Assembly: GCA_028694115.1 (NCBI GenBank)
Contig: JAQUUB010000079.1
Span: forward strand, 1-20,807
Length of the DNA stretch: 20,807 nt
Source: Lachnospiraceae bacterium
GTDB lineage: Bacteria; Bacillota_A; Clostridia; Lachnospirales; Lachnospiraceae
Direction: 5' to 3'
This document shows, in pieces, positions 7,913 through 14,540 of this stretch. A program made the position numbers and the translations under genes. Below the pieces are notes generated by a model that saw only the letters and a program-made list of their open reading frames with translations, was not told the origin of the DNA and did not search any database. Each line of letters starts with the position of its first letter. Within the stretch, counting starts at the first letter, position 1.

Positions 7913-8425
7913 CTATTCATGTGATGTACTTACTAGAATTCCAAGCGCAGCTTCTCCCAGGATTTTACGAGTATCTATTAAGAGCGCAATCTTACTCTGT
8001 AGTTTTGCGATACCAAGAAGATAGTCTGCACTATTTTCAGGCATTTGTGCTGGCGATACGATAGCATCTTGGGGAACAGCAATCACCTCATCGATCTCGT
8101 CCACAATCAATCCAATATTGTGCTCTTTCCTATTTATCACAATAATACAGGTACGTTTATTGTAATTCCCTTCCTTCTTTCCCAAACGCAGCCGCATATC
8201 AATCAACGGAATACTAGTTTCCCGGAGTTTCATGATACCTTTTGCATAAGATGGAAATTCTGGAATTGGTATGATTTCCTGCATTTCAACTATTTGAACT
8301 ACATCTGCAATAGCAATACCAAAAACCTGTTGATCTAAAAAGAACGTAAGATATTTTTCATCCATTTCACCCTGGGTGAACTCTCCCATTTGATTCATCA
8401 TATCTTTTTCATAGGATTGCGTCAT
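7913..8425 (-). CDS. cheW: CheW-like chemotaxis coupling protein
   Basis: A 170-residue CheW-domain protein. The domain spans about residues 24-158 with the expected motifs: YLTFFLDQQVFGIAI, VVQIVEMQEIIPIPEFP, GIMKLRETSIPLIDMRLRLG, IGLIVDEIDEVI and YLLGIAKLQSKIALLID. CheW links methyl-accepting receptors to the CheA kinase at the membrane. No cheA, receptor or flagellar gene lies in this window, so it is an orphan here. The motif usually written NLRG appears as KLRE. ATG 8425 has GAGGAGG 8 bases upstream. A small membrane protein is encoded directly upstream on the same strand. Confidence 0.92.
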   Translation of the reverse strand: MTQSYEKDMMNQMGEFTQGEMDEKYLTFFLDQQVFGIAIADVVQIVEMQEIIPIPEFPSYAKGIMKLRETSIPLIDMRLRLGKKEGNYNKRTCIIVINRKEHNIGLIVDEIDEVIAVPQDAIVSPAQMPENSADYLLGIAKLQSKIALLIDTRKILGEAALGILVSTSHE

Positions 8426-8485
8426 ATTAAATCCTCCTCGTCATTTTGTATGAAACAGTACCCCTGTTCCATGCTTTTCCCAGCT

Positions 8486-8662
8486 TCAGATTTTCACTGT
8501 AATCTCCTCTACTTCTTCTTTTACTCTACTATTGAGCAGATACCGTATGATGAAAATGCCTGCTATTATTACTCCTATCGCAGAGCATATAATCCACCAC
8601 TTATGATTCGGCAATGCATCAAAGAATACTCCGCTACTGTCTGCCGTATTCTTGAATTGCAT
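8486..8662 (-). CDS. Small single-pass membrane protein (58 aa)
   Basis: An ORF of 58 codons starts at ATG 8662 and ends in TGA at 8488-8486. It encodes a polar N-terminus (MQFKNTADSSGVF), a hydrophobic helix at about residues 23-43 (WWIICSAIGVIIAGIFII) and a charged tail beginning RYLLNSRVKEEVEE. Arginine and lysine just after the helix predict a cytoplasmic C-terminus. An in-frame stop immediately precedes the ATG, so the start cannot be further upstream; the ribosome binding site is weak (AGGGA). It lies 60 bases upstream of cheW on the same strand. No family recognised; the clear transmembrane design makes chance coding less likely. Confidence 0.55.
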   Translation of the reverse strand: MQFKNTADSSGVFFDALPNHKWWIICSAIGVIIAGIFIIRYLLNSRVKEEVEEITVKI

Positions 8663-8706
8663 CTAATCCCTATGTCAATTCTCCAAATCACAAAAAATAT
8701 AAGCAA

Positions 8707-9096
8707 CTAAAGATTATCTGGTAAGGCAACTTCTTTTCCAGCCAAATCAATTATTTTTTTGAATCCGTCTCTTTTAGCAAGTGTACTTCCAAGAGATGTA
8801 ACGATAGCCGTTATTCGTTCTGCACCAACCTCTGTAACAAAAGTTTTTGCTGCTGGTGGCATAGCACCTGCCCAAAGAGGAAATACAACTACGATCTCAT
8901 CTGACAAATCAGGTTTTTCATAATCAACCGGAATCGTTTTTCCACTCATTGCCATTGCCCCGGCTTTCACATAATTGATTTTTCCATTCCAATTTTTATG
9001 ATCGTCAATGATTCTGGCTCTTATTCCATGACGTGCTGCCAGTTCTTCTGCGATTTTTTTACTACGTCCTGTACGTGAAAAATAATATATCTGCAT
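8707..9096 (-). CDS. Flavodoxin-like protein
   Basis: A 129-residue flavodoxin-fold protein. The first strand and FMN phosphate loop are MQIYYFSRTGRSKKIAEELA. The second nucleotide-contacting region is VVFPLWAGAMPPAAKTFV, and the third VTSLGSTL. The lengths fit a short-chain flavodoxin of the kind that carries electrons or acts in quinone or iron-sulphur redox chemistry; the partner is unknown. I choose ATG 9096, with GAGGAG 10 bases upstream, since the 13 codons before it would cover that site. No neighbour suggests a pathway. Confidence 0.85.
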   Translation of the reverse strand: MQIYYFSRTGRSKKIAEELAARHGIRARIIDDHKNWNGKINYVKAGAMAMSGKTIPVDYEKPDLSDEIVVVFPLWAGAMPPAAKTFVTEVGAERITAIVTSLGSTLAKRDGFKKIIDLAGKEVALPDNL

Positions 9097-9249
9097 AGTT
9101 AAAAGGCTCCTCATCTCTCTAATCTTCATTTTCAACTGTTTCTATTGTATGCCCCAAAGCATAGCGGCATTTTCATACTGCATAAGTAGTTCGTTGCGCT
9201 CATTGTGCTGATCTTCTGGCCGCTGAATCCCTGCTCTTCCTGAAAACAT

Positions 9250-9972
9250 TTATATCTTACGAAACATTTTTGATTTTATCTGTAGAACCTCTGGATACGA
9301 CTCACATATCCGTTCCCTTATACGTTCTTTCGATGCAGCTGGATCTTCCTTATATGCCGCTGTCATTTCCTTATACCCCCAGAGTTGCTCAGGTGTAGAA
9401 TAGACAGCTACTGACCATCCATATTCTTCCCCTTTTTTATTTTTCTTTCTCTGAAAATCACTCATTACAAGATATGTCTGCATCTGCAATTCCGTAATCA
9501 CGCCATCAAAATTCTTTTCCCCGTCTTTTCCAAATCCAGCCTTTGCTTTTATTAGATAAGAAGGAAGTGAATTATTTTCCTCAAACAAATCCATAATCTT
9601 CTTACTGCGTCTGCCGGCTTTACCATCTTCATAAAGGCTGTCAAAGTCGTAACCATCTCGTCTGTGATTTATGAAATATGGCAGCCATTTCAAAGAAACA
9701 AATCCTGCTTTTTTATCAAAGAACTTGCCATACGCAACCTGGTGTCTCCTTGCTATCACTTGTCTCCATTCCCATGGATCATCCTCTGTTCCGGACCACC
9801 AATGCTCTGGCGATGTGCGTTCCTCAACAGAGAAACCAGGAATATCATTTTGAAACAAAGGCAAGAATCCTATTCTATTGACAACTGCTTCTAATTCTTC
9901 CGCTGAGCGGATTCGATTTTTGTCATTCCATGAGAGACCATGCATGATCCACTCGCCATGTTCGTTACCCAT
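9250..9972 (-). CDS. AlkZ-related-like protein (uncharacterised)
   Basis: The 240-residue soluble protein begins near HGLSWNDKNRIRSAEELEA, then VVNRIGFLPLFQNDIPGFS, EHWWSGTEDDPWEWRQVIA, GKFFDKKAGFVSLKWLPYF and NHRRDGYDFD. I recognise this as a family common in Clostridia that databases often label AlkZ-related; that name is from memory and implies a link to alkylpurine glycosylases which the sequence alone does not prove. Trp-rich acidic segments and a C-terminal Lys/Arg-rich helical region are visible. Length agrees with the homologues I recall. The start has no strong ribosome binding site, and ATG 9945 (MHGLSWND) is an alternative. It stands alone. Confidence 0.75.
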   Translation of the reverse strand: MGNEHGEWIMHGLSWNDKNRIRSAEELEAVVNRIGFLPLFQNDIPGFSVEERTSPEHWWSGTEDDPWEWRQVIARRHQVAYGKFFDKKAGFVSLKWLPYFINHRRDGYDFDSLYEDGKAGRRSKKIMDLFEENNSLPSYLIKAKAGFGKDGEKNFDGVITELQMQTYLVMSDFQRKKNKKGEEYGWSVAVYSTPEQLWGYKEMTAAYKEDPAASKERIRERICESYPEVLQIKSKMFRKI

Positions 9973-10070
9973 TATAAGCGCTCCTAACTATTATAATACG
10001 ATACAGCTTGTAACACTCATTATATCGCATTTCCAGCTTAAGAAAAACACTTTTATATTAACAACAAATA

Positions 10071-10633
10071 TTAAGTTTCACTCCATGCTACATATGGTCT
10101 TAAGCGGCAGTATGTTCCATTTTCAATCAATCTCTTTCTCACATCTTCCCATAGGTCATTTACTCGTTGTAATTCACGTTGTGCATCTGGCTCAAATCCC
10201 AATCTCCATGGTATGTTTTCTTTAGACAGTTCTGGCAATATCTCAACATTTTCATTTAGAACCATCTTATGCAATTCATCAAACTTTTCCTCCAATGCAA
10301 GATTATAAACATCTGCCCTTCTAACACCTCACCAGTATTAGGATTTATCATAGCCTTATTTTTCGCTGCAACGAGATTTTGCAATTCAAACATTAACCAA
10401 AGATAATCTGGATTGTCATAAGATGTCAAATCATCTGGTTTTGGTAACTCCAAGTGGTGTTTTTCGTCTAGTTCCTTAAAATACTTTGCCCAATCCTCCT
10501 TTAACGAATTCAACAGGTGAATCCATGATTTACTAAATTCATCCTCTCCCGCTTTCATAGGTGCAATGGGTGAGTTAAAATAGAAATCACTATTATCTAC
10601 ATTACCTCTATATGTACTGTCATTTGCCCACAT
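10071..10633 (-). pseudogene. Unknown protein (about 187 codons) broken by one frameshift
   Basis: Two overlapping frames encode one protein. The upstream part starts at ATG 10633 behind AAAGGAGGT (MWANDSTYRGN) and runs to NTGEVLEG. The downstream part continues ADVYNLALEEKFDELHK and ends RLRPYVAWSET at 10071. Adding a single G to the GGG run (CCC at 10316-10318 on the plus strand) restores one frame through the join, so this is a one-base deletion or a sequencing error in a homopolymer. The protein is acidic, soluble and rich in Trp/Tyr, with paired helices. I do not recognise the family. A good promoter and ribosome binding site suggest recent expression. Confidence 0.75.
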
Positions 10634-10685
10634 ATAGTACCTCCTTTGCTTGCACTTAGATAGATCACGCTATTATCTTGATTAT

Positions 10686-10714
10686 ATTATCTCACCACAT
10701 TCAACTTTTGTCAG
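10686..10714 (-). promoter_or_regulatory. Promoter of the frameshifted gene
   Basis: On the minus strand CTGACA (10714-10709), 17 bases, GATAAT (10691-10686). The start codon follows about 50 bases later. Confidence 0.6.
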
Positions 10715-10795
10715 CATCTTAACAGTAAAAAGAGTGTCCAAACCATCTCTGATCCAGACTCTTCTCCACGAGTCACAAATCGTATTGGACAACGC

Positions 10796-10942
10796 CTATC
10801 CATTCATCTCCCGCCAGGCTACGCCATAAGTGATATCGGCAGTAAATTTGCATTCCGGTTTGGGAAGGTGTTCGGAAATTTTATTTGTAAAAGTTAAAAT
10901 TTCTCGTTTCAATTTGTATGTATTTGATGTAAAATTAGCCAT
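10796..10942 (-). pseudogene. N-terminal fragment of an IS transposase
   Basis: A 48-codon frame starts at ATG 10942 behind AAGGAG and reads MANFTSNTYKLKREILTF, then ISEHLPKPECKFTADITYG, then VAWREMNG and stop. This matches the start of a clostridial DDE transposase type I remember as (M)A.FT.NT.K(I/L)K.EI ... KPE.KF..D..YG; full proteins run to several hundred residues. Everything after about residue 40 is missing. The 5' side carries paired inverted repeats (next entry), so one element end may survive. Confidence 0.6.
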
Positions 10943-11023
10943 AAGGAATCTCCTTCTTTTTTGTTTAGTAAGATTTTTGTTTAGTAGCTTAATTTTACAT
11001 CAAAAAGGGATTAGATTCCTTAT
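10923..11023. repeat. Interleaved inverted repeats at the transposase fragment start
   Basis: A perfect 15-bp pair, TTTGATGTAAAATTA (10923-10937) and TAATTTTACATCAAA (10990-11004), is interleaved with a perfect 10-bp pair, ATAAGGAATC (10941-10950) and GATTCCTTAT (11014-11023). The order a-b-a'-b' is a pseudoknot-like arrangement. The start codon and ribosome binding site of the fragment lie in or beside arm b, so folding could hide them. Confidence 0.7.
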
Positions 11024-11037
11024 ATTTTGGATCTTTT

Positions 11038-11106
11038 TTAAAAGTTGTCTATAAAAGTTCTACTGTAACAAGGGTTCTGTGGATAAATCTGCGGAAACTC
11101 AAACAT
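11038..11106 (-). pseudogene. Truncated gene start (22 codons)
   Basis: ATG 11106 has AAAGGAG 7 bases upstream, and the frame reads MFEFPQIYPQNPCYSRTFID then NF and stop, ending where the repeat-bearing IS region begins. The good translation signal with an abrupt end suggests a gene cut off by the IS; the family is not recognisable from so little. Confidence 0.4.
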
Positions 11107-11130
11107 ACATAACTCCTTTCCTTGTTTTGT

Positions 11131-11160
11131 TTGATTCTTTTTCGACAACTCAATTATAAT
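11131..11160 (+). promoter_or_regulatory. Promoter of the deaminase-like gene
   Basis: TTGATT (11131-11136), an 18-base spacer and perfect TATAAT (11155-11160). It predicts a leader of about 105 bases. Confidence 0.55.
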
Positions 11161-11177
11161 ATACCTGTGAGGAGTTA

Positions 11178-11240
11178 TTCTATTTTTAACGGTTAAAAAG
11201 CCTGTAAAATGATCAGGTCTTGTGGCGTTTCGCAAACGCC
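11178..11240 (+). promoter_or_regulatory. Structured leader with three hairpins
   Basis: Three successive inverted repeats lie between promoter and start codon: a TTTTTAA/TTAAAAA pair around 11175-11192, CCTG/CAGG around 11201-11218, and GGCGTTT/AAACGCC (11224-11230 with 11234-11240, 3-base loop). None is followed by a T tract, so they look like leader structure and not a simple terminator. Confidence 0.45.
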
Positions 11241-11272
11241 TAAATTCATATATTTAATGGAGGTGCATTAAT

Positions 11273-12052
11273 TTGAACGATATAGGTGGGGAGAAAATCC
11301 CTTATGATTCCATTACAGAATTATTAAACATAATTAACAAACGAGATATAGATGGGAATAAGGCTAGTGGACTTAAATTAAAACAGATTATTATTGCTTA
11401 TGTACAAGACAAATTGAAGGTAATTGTAAATAGAATGGAAAGACAATATGAAACTTCGGACTTTTATTTATCACAAGCTATCAAAGAAGATATTATAATA
11501 GCAATTACTGCTCAATATATAGCTGAAGATATGCAGTATGCGTATGACACCGAAATGGATAGTAAAACGGTTGCTATTACATTAGATACACCAAATGCGG
11601 CGGGAATAAGCGGGTATAGTGAAGAAGTAACAAGTGTTGGTTATAAACGACAGAAATCAGCCAATGAGTTAAAGGATTTAGGATTATTTAAACAAGCAAC
11701 TTTCAAAAATGCTTTAGATGAGCAAATAAAAATTGATAATGAAAAAGGGTTAGTTAAAGCGAATTTTAAAGATAACACTTCAAAAGGTGGAAAAGAAGGT
11801 TACTTTTACGGATCTCATGCAGAACGAGAATTATCACATCGCACAAATAGACCGATAGGAGTTTCGAGAAGAATGTGCAATCAATGTGTTAATTATTTTA
11901 GAAATTTACATTCTTTAAGGATAGTTGCGGATCCTGATTTTATATGGATTTTTGAAGCGGATGGAAATATAAAAATTTTTTTAAATAGAGGTAGTGAAAA
12001 GCAATTAAAGTCAAAAATGTATAATTTCTATAAAAAGTATGGAAAACGTTAA
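11273..12052 (+). CDS. Deaminase-fold (YwqJ/polymorphic-toxin-like) protein
   Basis: This 259-residue soluble protein carries the zinc-binding signature of the cytidine deaminase superfamily: SHAERE (His182, catalytic Glu184) and RRMCNQC (Cys202, Cys205), followed by a strand and IVADPDFIWIF. The layout GSHAERELS...PIGVSRRMCNQC resembles bacterial toxin deaminases such as the YwqJ type, which act on nucleic acid or nucleotide bases. The N-terminal 170 residues are helical with no signal peptide, WXG/LXG or secretion domain. The start is a TTG at 11273 with GGAGGT 8 bases upstream. The downstream 300 bases hold no obvious immunity gene. It could be an orphaned toxin module, a toxin acting inside the cell, or a defence nucleotide deaminase; substrate unknown. 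Confidence 0.65.
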   Translation: MNDIGGEKIPYDSITELLNIINKRDIDGNKASGLKLKQIIIAYVQDKLKVIVNRMERQYETSDFYLSQAIKEDIIIAITAQYIAEDMQYAYDTEMDSKTVAITLDTPNAAGISGYSEEVTSVGYKRQKSANELKDLGLFKQATFKNALDEQIKIDNEKGLVKANFKDNTSKGGKEGYFYGSHAERELSHRTNRPIGVSRRMCNQCVNYFRNLHSLRIVADPDFIWIFEADGNIKIFLNRGSEKQLKSKMYNFYKKYGKR

Positions 12053-12433
12053 TTTAAGTAGACATTTATAACCACAATGTGTTTCAATGACAAGTAGTGA
12101 CAAGTAGATATTATAATCTTTATAATTAGTAATCTATAATAAATTAAATATGCGAAGTGGAAAATCCCAGTAAGTCAAGGTGTTTAGGAATCTAAAAAAT
12201 GATTTTGTCAAGGAGCTGGCATAGATGGTTACTAAAAAAGCAGAGAAAAACGATTTGTAGGAAATACCTAATCTGCAATATTGGGCATATCAAAGTGAGA
12301 CTAGGTTGTTTAGTCATCCTGATATTCCGCCGTTGACACAAATTTTATCAAGCTTGTGGGATTAATTTCAAAAGGACATTATTTTAAAGATGATAGACGA
12401 CAACAATGGATTGGTTCTGTAATTCCTTATTCC
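12053..12433. other. Gene-free junction region
   Basis: I see no intact gene here. There is an adjacent 10-bp tandem duplication TGACAAGTAG (12088-12097, 12098-12107) and a broken plus-strand frame from about 12224 reading MVTKKAEKNDL, stop, EIPNLQYWAYQSETRLFSHP, which looks like a decayed coding remnant of unknown origin. Confidence 0.4.
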
Positions 12434-12613
12434 GGCTGGAAAAAGGGGAATGTGGAGCGTAAAGCAGCATTTAACCACAACCACCTGTTTGTCCTTGTCC
12501 CGCACTTTACCAGTATCGCAGACTTTGACCTGAAGCTCCTTCAGCAGCATGAGAAGAAATTGTCAGAACTTCATTACAAGAAACAGGTTCCCATTGAGGA
12601 GTTGTACGAGAAA
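12434..12613 (+). pseudogene. istA: IS21-family IstA transposase fragment
   Basis: About 60 codons in an open frame match the part of IstA that follows the DDE catalytic core: GWKKGNVERKAAFNHNHLFV, then LVPHFTSIADFDLKLL and HEKKLSELHYKKQVPIEELY. In intact IS21 elements the consensus is E.KG.VEN.VGY.RRN.LVP.P.F with HY......ELF further on, in a protein of 400-500 residues. No catalytic region or istB is present. The open frame extends to 12730 but the residues after 12613 are not IstA-like. Confidence 0.7.
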
Positions 12614-12651
12614 GTACCGAATAAGCAAAAGTGCTGGATGCTCTTTTTTGC

Positions 12652-12690
12652 TGTCAGGATGCTGACAAATAAAGGAAATAGTGAGATAAT
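12652..12690 (+). promoter_or_regulatory. Promoter of the Kiwa-like pair with a palindrome over the -35 box
   Basis: CTGACA (12662-12667), 17 bases, GATAAT (12685-12690) precede the TTG start by about 75 bases. The -35 box is the right arm of a perfect palindrome TGTCAG-N4-CTGACA (12652-12667), which looks like an operator. It starts directly after the IstA remnant. Confidence 0.6.
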
Positions 12691-12763
12691 ACCTATAGAT
12701 TGGGAAGGCAGTAGAGCTAAGAGTATATGATAACTGTCTAATTTTAAAAAAGGAGCGTGTAAT

Positions 12764-13300
12764 TTGGATAGAATTAATATCTCCAAGATTATTTACAAAT
12801 TATTACTAACTACAAATTCTATTGGATTATTATTAATTGTGTATTTGGTAAAAGAGAAAAAATGGATTACAGCTTTTAATAATTACGCCATTCTATTGTA
12901 TGTTTTATTGCTGTTACTCTTTACCGGAATATGCCTATTGAGTAAAAGATTGTTAAGTAGAGATATAATAGAAGGCGGCATAAAAAACATTGAAATGGCA
13001 AACGATGGGTATCTTCCAAGTTATTTAGGTTATTTTTTTGTGGCCCTTAGTATTCCGAAAAATGACATGCAGACACTCTTGTTTGTATTTGGGGTGTTGT
13101 TTGTGTTCGTTTTCTTTTCCAGAACAGTGTATTACAATCCACTATTTTTAATTTTCGGGTATAGATTTTACTATATTACGAAGGCAAATGATGTGAAAGT
13201 TTTTATTATTAGTCAACAAGAGATTTGCGAAGTTGATGGCTTGACTTTCAAAAAATTAAGAAGAATAAATAATTTTACGTATATTGATGAGGAGAAGTAG
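12764..13300 (+). CDS. kwaA: KwaA-like membrane protein of a Kiwa-type anti-phage system
   Basis: A 178-residue membrane protein with four hydrophobic segments (about residues 9-29, 39-60, 82-97 and 102-122) and a cytoplasmic-looking C-terminal tail beginning NPLFLIFGYRFYYI and rich in Lys/Arg. Size and topology fit KwaA, the membrane component of Kiwa, which in known systems forms a complex with KwaB at the inner membrane and senses phage infection. The call rests mainly on the next gene being KwaB-like and on the tight arrangement; KwaA itself is poorly conserved. The start is TTG 12764 (MDRINISK) with AAAGGAG 8 bases upstream. The stop is 4 bases before kwaB. DNA is AT-rich, as in the rest of the island. 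Confidence 0.65.
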   Translation: MDRINISKIIYKLLLTTNSIGLLLIVYLVKEKKWITAFNNYAILLYVLLLLLFTGICLLSKRLLSRDIIEGGIKNIEMANDGYLPSYLGYFFVALSIPKNDMQTLLFVFGVLFVFVFFSRTVYYNPLFLIFGYRFYYITKANDVKVFIISQQEICEVDGLTFKKLRRINNFTYIDEEK

Positions 13301-13304
13301 TAGC

Positions 13305-14138
13305 ATGAATTACTTAATATGTAAGGTTAATGACCGCAAGCAAAAATACAGAAAAATGTTAACGATGGATGAAGAGATATACAAAATTCCAAACTGCAGA
13401 GCAGGTATTTTATTTAAAGCAGGATATTCATTGGAGGAAGATGAGTGGTTTGTTATCAATGACTTTTCACAAACGAGCTACTGTATCGAATTGCTGAAGG
13501 AGGAGTTTGATTCAACGAAGTATTCCTTGGCATACAGTGACAAACCCGGCAAGATTTCATATTTGTGTTCTTACCAAAAGAAAAATTTTTATTGTTTTCA
13601 GCGAGTAATGTTGAGTAATATGGTTATGAGAAAACGTATACTGAGGATAGGCGATGAAATAGATATTCGTCCTGTTAAACATGGAATTACTTTACAAGAT
13701 TATCCTGACGCATTTTATAGAAAAGATAGCGATCAATTGTTTTTCAGAAAATTGGAATCAATAACTTCAATTTTTCGGGGAATTCAAGAAATATATCGTG
13801 AGGCAACGGATGAGGAAGTTGCAAAATTCTTGTCTGAGGATTTCGTGACAGTAGGCAGTGGGTATGGTACAGGAAAAGTAGGAAAAGCTAATAGAAAGAG
13901 ATTAGCATGGGCAGTAGATAAACTCCGCAATTTTAAGCCAAAGCAGAGAAAAGAGATCTTTGAATATATCCATGAATATAATCCACAACTGCCTTATAAG
14001 AATAAATCATTTACGATCGGAAGTGAGGATGATTTAAAGAACCTTGTATTTGGTATAGACCAAAGGTTTTATACAACGGCAGTAACAAAGGAACCTAGGG
14101 TTGCTAACTCCGTTTTACCCTTACAATCTCCTGTCTAA
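13305..14138 (+). CDS. kwaB: KwaB-like (DUF4868) protein of a Kiwa-type anti-phage system
   Basis: A 277-residue soluble protein resembling DUF4868, the KwaB family. The supporting segments are a beta-rich first half, LRIGDEIDIRPVKHGITL in the middle, EEVAKFLSEDFV and a lysine-rich KVGKANRKRLAWAVDKL, and a C-terminus GIDQRFYTTAVTKEPRVANS, which fits the family ending I remember. KwaB is the DNA-binding effector that stops phage replication and transcription in characterised Kiwa. I start at ATG 13305 with GGAGAAG upstream, 4 bases after the kwaA stop; a longer in-frame start at 13284 would overlap kwaA. The assignment is from motif memory, without a database search. Confidence 0.68.
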   Translation: MNYLICKVNDRKQKYRKMLTMDEEIYKIPNCRAGILFKAGYSLEEDEWFVINDFSQTSYCIELLKEEFDSTKYSLAYSDKPGKISYLCSYQKKNFYCFQRVMLSNMVMRKRILRIGDEIDIRPVKHGITLQDYPDAFYRKDSDQLFFRKLESITSIFRGIQEIYREATDEEVAKFLSEDFVTVGSGYGTGKVGKANRKRLAWAVDKLRNFKPKQRKEIFEYIHEYNPQLPYKNKSFTIGSEDDLKNLVFGIDQRFYTTAVTKEPRVANSVLPLQSPV

Positions 14139-14540
14139 TCATATTAACTTCCAAAGTAAGTGCAACTAAAATAAAAAGCAGACACAAATAATAAAAACCT
14201 TGAAGATATAGGACAAACCTGCTTTTTATATTGCGAAGATGCAGGCTTTTGGTATACTAAATACAGTCGTAAATGCAACTGAGTATTCCGGGGCTCTTTG
14301 AGCCACCAGTCCGGACTCACCACACCGGACAGACTGCTCCGCCGCAGCAACGTAATATTCACGTTTGGATTTATATCCATTAGAGGGAGTAAATTTTTCT
14401 TTGTCTGAGCCTTTATCACCGCCGGGTGGCCGCTGGTAATCGCATCAACGACCGCTGACCGGCGCAAATTGCACCTTTCTACTTTTAAGGCTTTATCAGT
14501 TACCATCATAAGCATTTTTCTTGAACAGTTAGAGTTGACT
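14139..14540. other. Convergent intergenic region with GC-richer structured block
   Basis: Between kwaB and the HNH gene lies about 400 bases without a recognised gene. Positions about 14270-14480 are clearly GC-richer than the flanks and packed with short palindromes (GGCTC/GAGCC near 14295-14307, GTCCGG/CCGGAC, GCCGG/CCGGC). A minus-strand open frame covers it (TTG 14557 to 14144, containing SGVVSPDWWLKEPRNTQLHL), but it has no good ribosome binding site and I recognise no family. It may be an IS or intron end. Confidence 0.4.
14171..14229. terminator. Candidate bidirectional terminator between kwaB and the minus-strand region
   Basis: A perfect 11-bp pair ATAAAAAGCAG (14171-14181) and CTGCTTTTTAT (14219-14229) gives a T run on either strand, between convergent units. 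The 37-base loop is long, so efficiency is uncertain. Confidence 0.4.

Noticed and set aside
8390..8710. Plus-strand open frame over the cheW upstream region
   Set aside because: It is antisense to the small membrane protein and to the start of cheW, and has no translation signal.
11273..12052. Ordinary housekeeping cytidine or dCMP deaminase
   Set aside because: The protein is too long, lacks the usual P before CxxC and has a long unrelated N-terminal region; the motif style fits toxin-type deaminases better.
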